A stretch of 64,000 nucleotides of DNA. Origin: Taudactylus pleione. Taxonomy: Eukaryota > Chordata > Amphibia > Anura > Myobatrachidae. The notes below the pieces were generated by a model. It saw only the letters and a program-made list of their open reading frames with translations. It was not told the origin of the DNA and made no database searches. Of the stretch, positions 59,046 to 64,000 are shown in pieces. Numbering within the stretch: position 1 is the stretch's first letter; every line of letters starts with the position of its first letter. Made by a program: the position numbers and the translations under genes. The stretch covers positions 5,636,001 through 5,700,000 of the forward strand of contig JAUIMM010000702.1 in NCBI GenBank assembly GCA_031769625.1, in the 5' to 3' direction.

Positions 59046-59559
59046 TTAATGGGAAAGTGTTAGCATATGACTTGTGGATAAACCTGCAGGCATCATGTAA
59101 AGAGTAATGTGAATGTGAGTGTAGACAGAGATGATGTCAAAGATGTAGGAGGCTGCAGAGTTATTAAGTGTTTTGTATGTGAGGGTAAGGAGCTTGAACT
59201 GGATTCTGTGGGGGATGAGGAGCCAGTGAACAGGTTGCAGAGGGGAAGGGGAGAGGCTAACATTTAGAGAGAAAAATGAGATATGCAACAGTGTTTATGA
59301 TGGATTGAAGTGGGGAAAGGCAAGTGAGGTGGAGACCAGAGAGAAGGAAGTTACAATAGTCAAGCCATGTGATGATGAGTGTGTGATGAGTGTGTTTCAG
59401 TGGTATCAGTGGTGAGAAAGGGCTTGATCTTATAGATGTTACAAAGGCAGAAGTGGCAAAAGTGAGATATCTTTTTAATGTGTTGTGGGAAGGACAGAGA
59501 GAAGTCAAAGATGACACATAGGCATCAAACTTGGTGGATGGCCTTGAGGGACATTTCAA
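59046..59559 (-). pseudogene. LINE reverse transcriptase, C-terminal fragment (CR1/L2 group)
   Basis: The - strand gives, in two frames, WLDYCNFLLSGL and LSPLQSIINTVA (59560-59257), then PVHWLLIPHRIQFKLLTLTY and KTLNNSAASYIFDI (59230-59100). These match the end of vertebrate CR1/L2-type LINE ORF2 (SRLDYCNSLL.GLP, LQ.IQNAAA, LHWLPV..RI.FK.L.LTYKAL). A frameshift or small deletion separates the halves. It is a 5'-truncated or decayed copy. Confidence 0.8.
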
Positions 59560-59729
59560 CAGAAGGTGAGAGAGAGGGAAAGAATGGTGCCCTGGTAGGG
59601 GGAAACACTAAATTCCCTATTGTTCTCAGAATACCCTAGTCAACAAAACATAACCCAACTATTGGTTGGAAAAACTGAAGCCTTACATTTGCTGCTGCTA
59701 CCTGTGAAGAGAAACCTGTTAAAACTGTT

Positions 59730-60715
59730 ATGTGTGTCTTGCTAGGAAGTGTGCCAGACATTTCATATGGGTGCCAAGACTACAGAGATGTCATTGTTAA
59801 ACAACTAGCAGAAGCACTCCTTCCTTACAGGATGTATGACTGTCCAGTGGACATCTGTCCTGGTGCCCTAATTATGTTTGGTCGATTTTTTGTGAGTCAG
59901 AAAGAAAGTAGCTTAAGGCAATGCAGAGCTTACATGTTACAATAAGCAACAGATATCCTCTACCACTTATTTCAGAGCTGTTTGAATGGTTGAAAGAAGC
60001 CAAAATATATACACGACTTGATTTAAGTGGAACAAACCATTTGATTCACATCGGGGCTGGAGATGAGTGGAACATGGACTTTAAAACAAGATGACCACTG
60101 TTAATATCTAGTCATGCTTTCAAATGAGTAAATGCACCAGCAACTTTTTAAAAAAAAATTTAAATAACATTTTCAGAGACATTCTAGATCAGTTTGTTGT
60201 AACTTATTTGGATGACATCCTTATTTACTCTGAAAATTCAGAGCAACATTGAGTACATGTATGTAGGGTCATTGAAAGACTCAGAGCTCATGGGTTGTAT
60301 TTCAAGTTGGAAAAGTGCCCTTTAGAGATAAATAACATTGAATTTCTAGGTCATATCATTTGTGGAAAAGGGATACACATGAGTAAAATTATGGCAATTC
60401 AAGATTGACCAGGGCCTATAGATGTCAGCGATAGTGCAACCTCTGATAATGTTAACTCATAAGAAGCTAAACATAAACTTTCAGCCAGTTGAAGAATTCT
60501 TATCTGTCCGTTCCACTGCTGTGCCATCCTGATCTTCAATTACCGTTTGTGTTAGAGGTAGATGCGTCAGAGATTGCAGTGGGTGCGACACTATCTCAAA
60601 AGCAGGAATTAAAGAAAATATTACATCCTTGGACTTACTTTACTAAGCAACTAGCTGGGGCTGAGAAAATTGCTCTATTGGAGGCAGAGAATTATTGGCT
60701 ATAGTCTTGGCCTTA
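59730..60715 (+). pseudogene. Ty3/gypsy pol fragment (RT and start of RNase H)
   Basis: The + strand reads LLPYRMYDCPVDICPGALIM (linker before RT), then [27 protein letters not shown] (catalytic YXDD), EKCPLEINNIEFLGHII, and later LPFVLEVDASEIAVGATLSQ (RNase H start). Several stops and frameshifts interrupt it. The pattern is that of vertebrate Ty3/gypsy elements, possibly the Sushi group. No LTRs or gag were identified. Confidence 0.87.
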
Positions 60716-60917
60716 AAGGAAGGGGTATGTTTACGTGAGCCGAACGTTCAACCAGCGACCATTCTTAGGGATCACCATAATTTATAGTATGATCAAATAA
60801 TCAAGTCAGTCAAATTTGCAAATGCTTAACAAGGTGGGCCTTGTCAATTTTAAAAAAACTCCAAGGCATCATGGTTGCCTCGTGGTTGCCCATGCACCAC
60901 AATATCTCAAAAACATA

Positions 60918-60932
60918 TTGCCATTGCTACTC
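60918..60932. repeat. 15-bp target duplication, left copy
   Basis: TTGCCATTGCTACTC is repeated exactly at 61888-61902, flanking the second foldback. Confidence 0.85.
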
Positions 60933-61887
60933 AAAAACAAAAAAATGGCAGCTGCTCAATCATTCTGGTAGCACTTTTTTCAGGTGCTTGAAAGGGAGGG
61001 GTCATACCAAGTAGAAAACAGAGGAGGCTTTGATCCCCTATTGTTCCTCAGCACACTGAATTATACTAGCAACAATATATGAACACTATATGGTAATAGA
61101 ATTTCAGAGATATTAGTTGCATGCATTTGCAAATACATGGGATGCTGCTAGGCCTCGTCAAGGCTTCTCTGTCACTAGCAGTCCCTACACTAAACAGTTC
61201 ATGTCCGGGGCGCAGAGCACCCCAAAATAACGTCCAGCCCAGGACCCCCCCAGGGCATCACACGAAAAATGGAAAAAAGAGTGAAAGTGCGGTGTAAAGT
61301 ATAGAAGTGTACAAGTAATTACTAAGTGTTAAGGGGTTAAAATATATGTGAAAAATTACATGAATAATAAACAAATATAAAAAGGTGATGTGAAAAGTAA
61401 CTTAAGTGGTGATGCCCTCAGGAGGCCCAGCCAGAGCAGCCTCGTGGGCCCTACGCCCAAACGCTCACCCCAAATGTAATGTATGCCAATTATAGCCTCA
61501 TAATAAAGGCACATATATATTTTTGGCAAATGTAAGGCCTCATGATAAAGGCACATACATAAATGCATCCGAATTGAGAGCCAGCTTAGCTGGCTATACT
61601 TTACACTGCACTGTCACTCTTTTTCCATTTTTTCGTGTGATGCCCTGGGGGGGTCCTGTGCTGGATGTTATTTTGGGGTGCTCCGCGCCCCAGACGTGAA
61701 CCGTTTAGTGTAGGGACTGCTAGTGACAGAGAAGCCTTGAAGAGGCCTAGCAGCATCCCATGTATTTGCAAATGCATGCAACTAATATCTCTGAAATTCT
61801 ATTACCATATAGTGTTCATATATTGTTGCTAGCATATTTCAGTGTGCTGAGGAACAATAGGGGGTTAAACCCCCCTCTCTTTTCTAC
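60933..61887. mobile_element. Second foldback element, 955 bp, 15-bp target duplication
   Basis: Arms of about 290 bp (61011-61300 and 61601-61887) are inverted copies that differ at perhaps 15-20 sites by eye, separated by a 300-bp loop. A 78-bp unique tail starting with an A-rich run (60933-61010) lies at the left end; the right arm reaches the target duplication. No coding capacity. Architecture resembles the insertion in env, though the sequences are unrelated. Confidence 0.85.
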
Positions 61888-61902
61888 TTGCCATTGCTAC
61901 TC

Positions 61903-64000
61903 GTCATCTTAGAAGCCATTAGAGGCTCATATCAAGAGATGAAAGATGGGTGTCTTAAATCTCATGTGTATGTACATACTGACTATTTGCAAAAATTTGT
62001 GTTACAACTGTTCCATGACTCCTGTATGACAATCAAGAAATGGTACGGTTATTTCGCACTATATTAAATACTGTCCTGCTTGGCAGGATAATTATGAGTA
62101 TAATACTCCATATTGCAGTTTGAACCCAAAGCGGCAAAGACACATAGGGCCTTATTCTCAGTCGGGCACACTGTCAATGTAGGATGTAGTTGAGTGACTT
62201 TTATTCTACTGCGTATGTGTCTAAGTTGTACTGCGCATGCATCCATAGTCCATGTGCACAGAACTGCATTTGTAATTGAGACACACAGTCTCAGAAATGT
62301 CTTGAAAATGTATTGGGCATTCCTAGAAGGTGACAGGGAGGTGGCTATGGCGGATGCACGGATAGTGTCCGGCTTTAGGAGCATGTTATGGGAGCATTGC
62401 AGGCATGTGACTGAAATGGTTGCAAACTCAGATGCTTCACTCACATTGGAGGCCATACTCTGACGAACGAGCTGCATCGAGCATGGGGCTGGTGCAAGTT
62501 TCAATGGTGTGGCCGATAATTGTATCTAAAGATGCACCAAGTGTCTAAAGAGGCTGAATTTGTGCATCTTGCAAATTCAGACACATGGCTGTACACCAGG
62601 GTAGGTCTTTGCACAAATTCATAGTTGTGCAACCAGCAAAAGATGCAGACACATAATCTGCTGCGTTTGACTTAGATACAGACCCATAGTGTCAGGTATT
62701 TAAAGATGTGTGTGTCTCACCTGCAAGGAGCCAGTGTGGAGAATCTTTTGATCAGGCAATCTGCAAAACTATCAGCAAAATAATTTTGTGCAATATTTAT
62801 TATTGACAGAATTGACATACAGTATTCAACATGCATCCACATTGCAGAGTCTGTTTTTCATGAACTGTGGTTATCATCCACAGTATTTTCCTGTTTCAAG
62901 CAGTCATAGTAATGTACCAGCAGTTCAGGAACTGCATGACACGAGACATGGGCAATGGTCACAACCAATTTGCATCAAGTTCAATACAAGGATAAATTGC
63001 AGGCAGATAGCAGATGTATACCAAACCAATCAATTGCTGTAGGCTATATGGTTTGATTGTCAACAAAATGATCTCCTAACCTTCTCCAAAGTTTTCTAGA
63101 AGATTTGTTGGGCATTTTTCTGAGGTACTTGTTCCCTCTTCATTTAAGGTTTGTGCTACTTCATTAGGCTACCTGGGTGATACTGATAATGTTTGAATCG
63201 CTCATACAGATGTGTCGTCTTACATCTTTGGTGTTCGCACTACAAACATGTGAATGCCTCGTGCCATGTGATTAGCCGCATGCGCTATGCTACGCAATGC
63301 CACAAGCTGCGTTCGCACCATTCAAAGGACACATCTATAGGCTAAGATGGATTTCAAGGGAAGGGAAGGGAAAGGGAGGAAGGAAGGCTGGTTGTGGGAA
63401 TTAGCTATGGACTTCTGAGACAAATTAGCTACTGGAAACAAAATAATATCTAGTACACAAAATTGTAGATAAACATTTTAGATGGAAAAAAGCTACTGAA
63501 AATAATAAAAACAGTGGGGTCAAGGAAAAGTACAGAAAGCCTACAGAGAGGGAAGTGGCCAAGCAGTTATAGATTGAGTCCAGCCACTGCAAGATCATGT
63601 AGGAGGAGATCATAGGGCAGCAGGGAACCCAGTAATAAGGAGGCACCAGTGTGCCTTCAGGGTCCAAGAGTTGAGGGAGGCAAGGAGGGCAGCAAGTGTG
63701 GTATCTGCAAAATGTAGAGATGTTCAAAATGAGGAAGTGTACGCCTGAAACACGGAGGAAGGAAAAGCTGTGGTTTCAAATGAGATGGTTTATTATCCGG
63801 CCGGATGATAAAGATTTGTGAAGTGGCGCCTAGCTTTGGTGAAAAATGGCTCTTGGTGAGGACGGTCACATTCTATGATAAAATCTATGTAGATGGTCTA
63901 GGTAACCCTCATTGTTAGAGGTCCACGAAGACCTGTAGGGTACACATATATCATTTATTGTTCCTTTCCTACCACCATGTACCAGTAACAGGCTACTTCT
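61903..64000. other. Unassigned sequence at the window end
   Basis: I find no UGT exon 4, 5 or 6 here. 62143-62700 may be a degraded MITE starting AGGGCCTTATTCTCAG. The open frames are short and unsupported. Confidence 0.5.

Noticed and set aside
62064..62504. 146-codon open frame on the - strand
   Set aside because: No domain, no splice context and overlap with MITE-like sequence; probably chance.
51448..64000. Search for UGT exons 4, 5 and 6 (membrane anchor and THGG sugar-binding motif)
   Set aside because: None of the expected motifs appears in any frame, so the 3' end of the gene is outside the window.

Overview
The window looks like nuclear DNA of a vertebrate, most probably an amphibian (frog-like) with a large, transposon-rich genome. 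This rests on a vertebrate UGT2-type gene with introns, a gammaretrovirus-like provirus, hAT, PIF/Harbinger-like and TTAA-target MITEs, and fragments of Ty1/copia, Ty3/gypsy and CR1/L2-group LINE pol genes, all with vertebrate splice signals. The species call is inference. There are no prokaryotic features, tRNAs, rRNAs or CRISPR arrays.

Gene layout: one UDP-glucuronosyltransferase locus runs through the + strand. Four first exons (1A, cut by the window start, 1-301; 1B 6806-7523; 1C 36872-37589; 1D 42255-42960) each end in phase 1 at a GT donor. They are followed by single copies of exon 2 (47312-47460, 149 bp) and exon 3 (51316-51447, 132 bp), the standard UGT2 exon sizes. No exon 2 lies between the first exons, so the arrangement is a set of alternative first exons sharing downstream exons, as in mammalian UGT2A1/UGT2A2 and UGT1A. 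The first exons encode the signal peptide and the aglycone-binding domain with the catalytic His and Asp. The shared exons start the UDP-sugar-binding half. Exons 4-6 must lie beyond 64000.

Exons 1A, 1B and 1C and their flanks are tandem duplicates: the 4.2-7.5 kb block matches 34.8-37.6 kb, and 0.3-3.6 kb matches 7.5-12.1 kb. Comparing copies exposes several transposon insertions by their empty sites. The 1B to 1C interval was swollen by a gammaretrovirus-like provirus on the - strand (16353-30445, two LTRs of about 1.15 kb). It carries gag, pro, pol and env, all broken by frameshifts, stops and two later insertions. One insertion is a 3.16 kb foldback in env with a 17-bp target duplication and a hammerhead-like core in its loop. 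The other is a 27-bp relic of a hAT transposon in gag, with an 8-bp target duplication.

The 1C to exon 2 region holds a dead Ty1/copia integrase (40.3-41.1 kb) and several MITEs. Downstream of exon 3 lies a complete-ended 4.92 kb hAT transposon (52865-57788). Its transposase is split by two tandem arrays, of about 139 and 160 bp per unit. After it come a LINE reverse-transcriptase fragment, a Ty3/gypsy pol pseudogene and a second foldback with a 15-bp target duplication (60933-61887). The two foldbacks share one architecture: a palindrome flush with one end, a unique tail at the other, and a long target duplication. They are the least explained features here.
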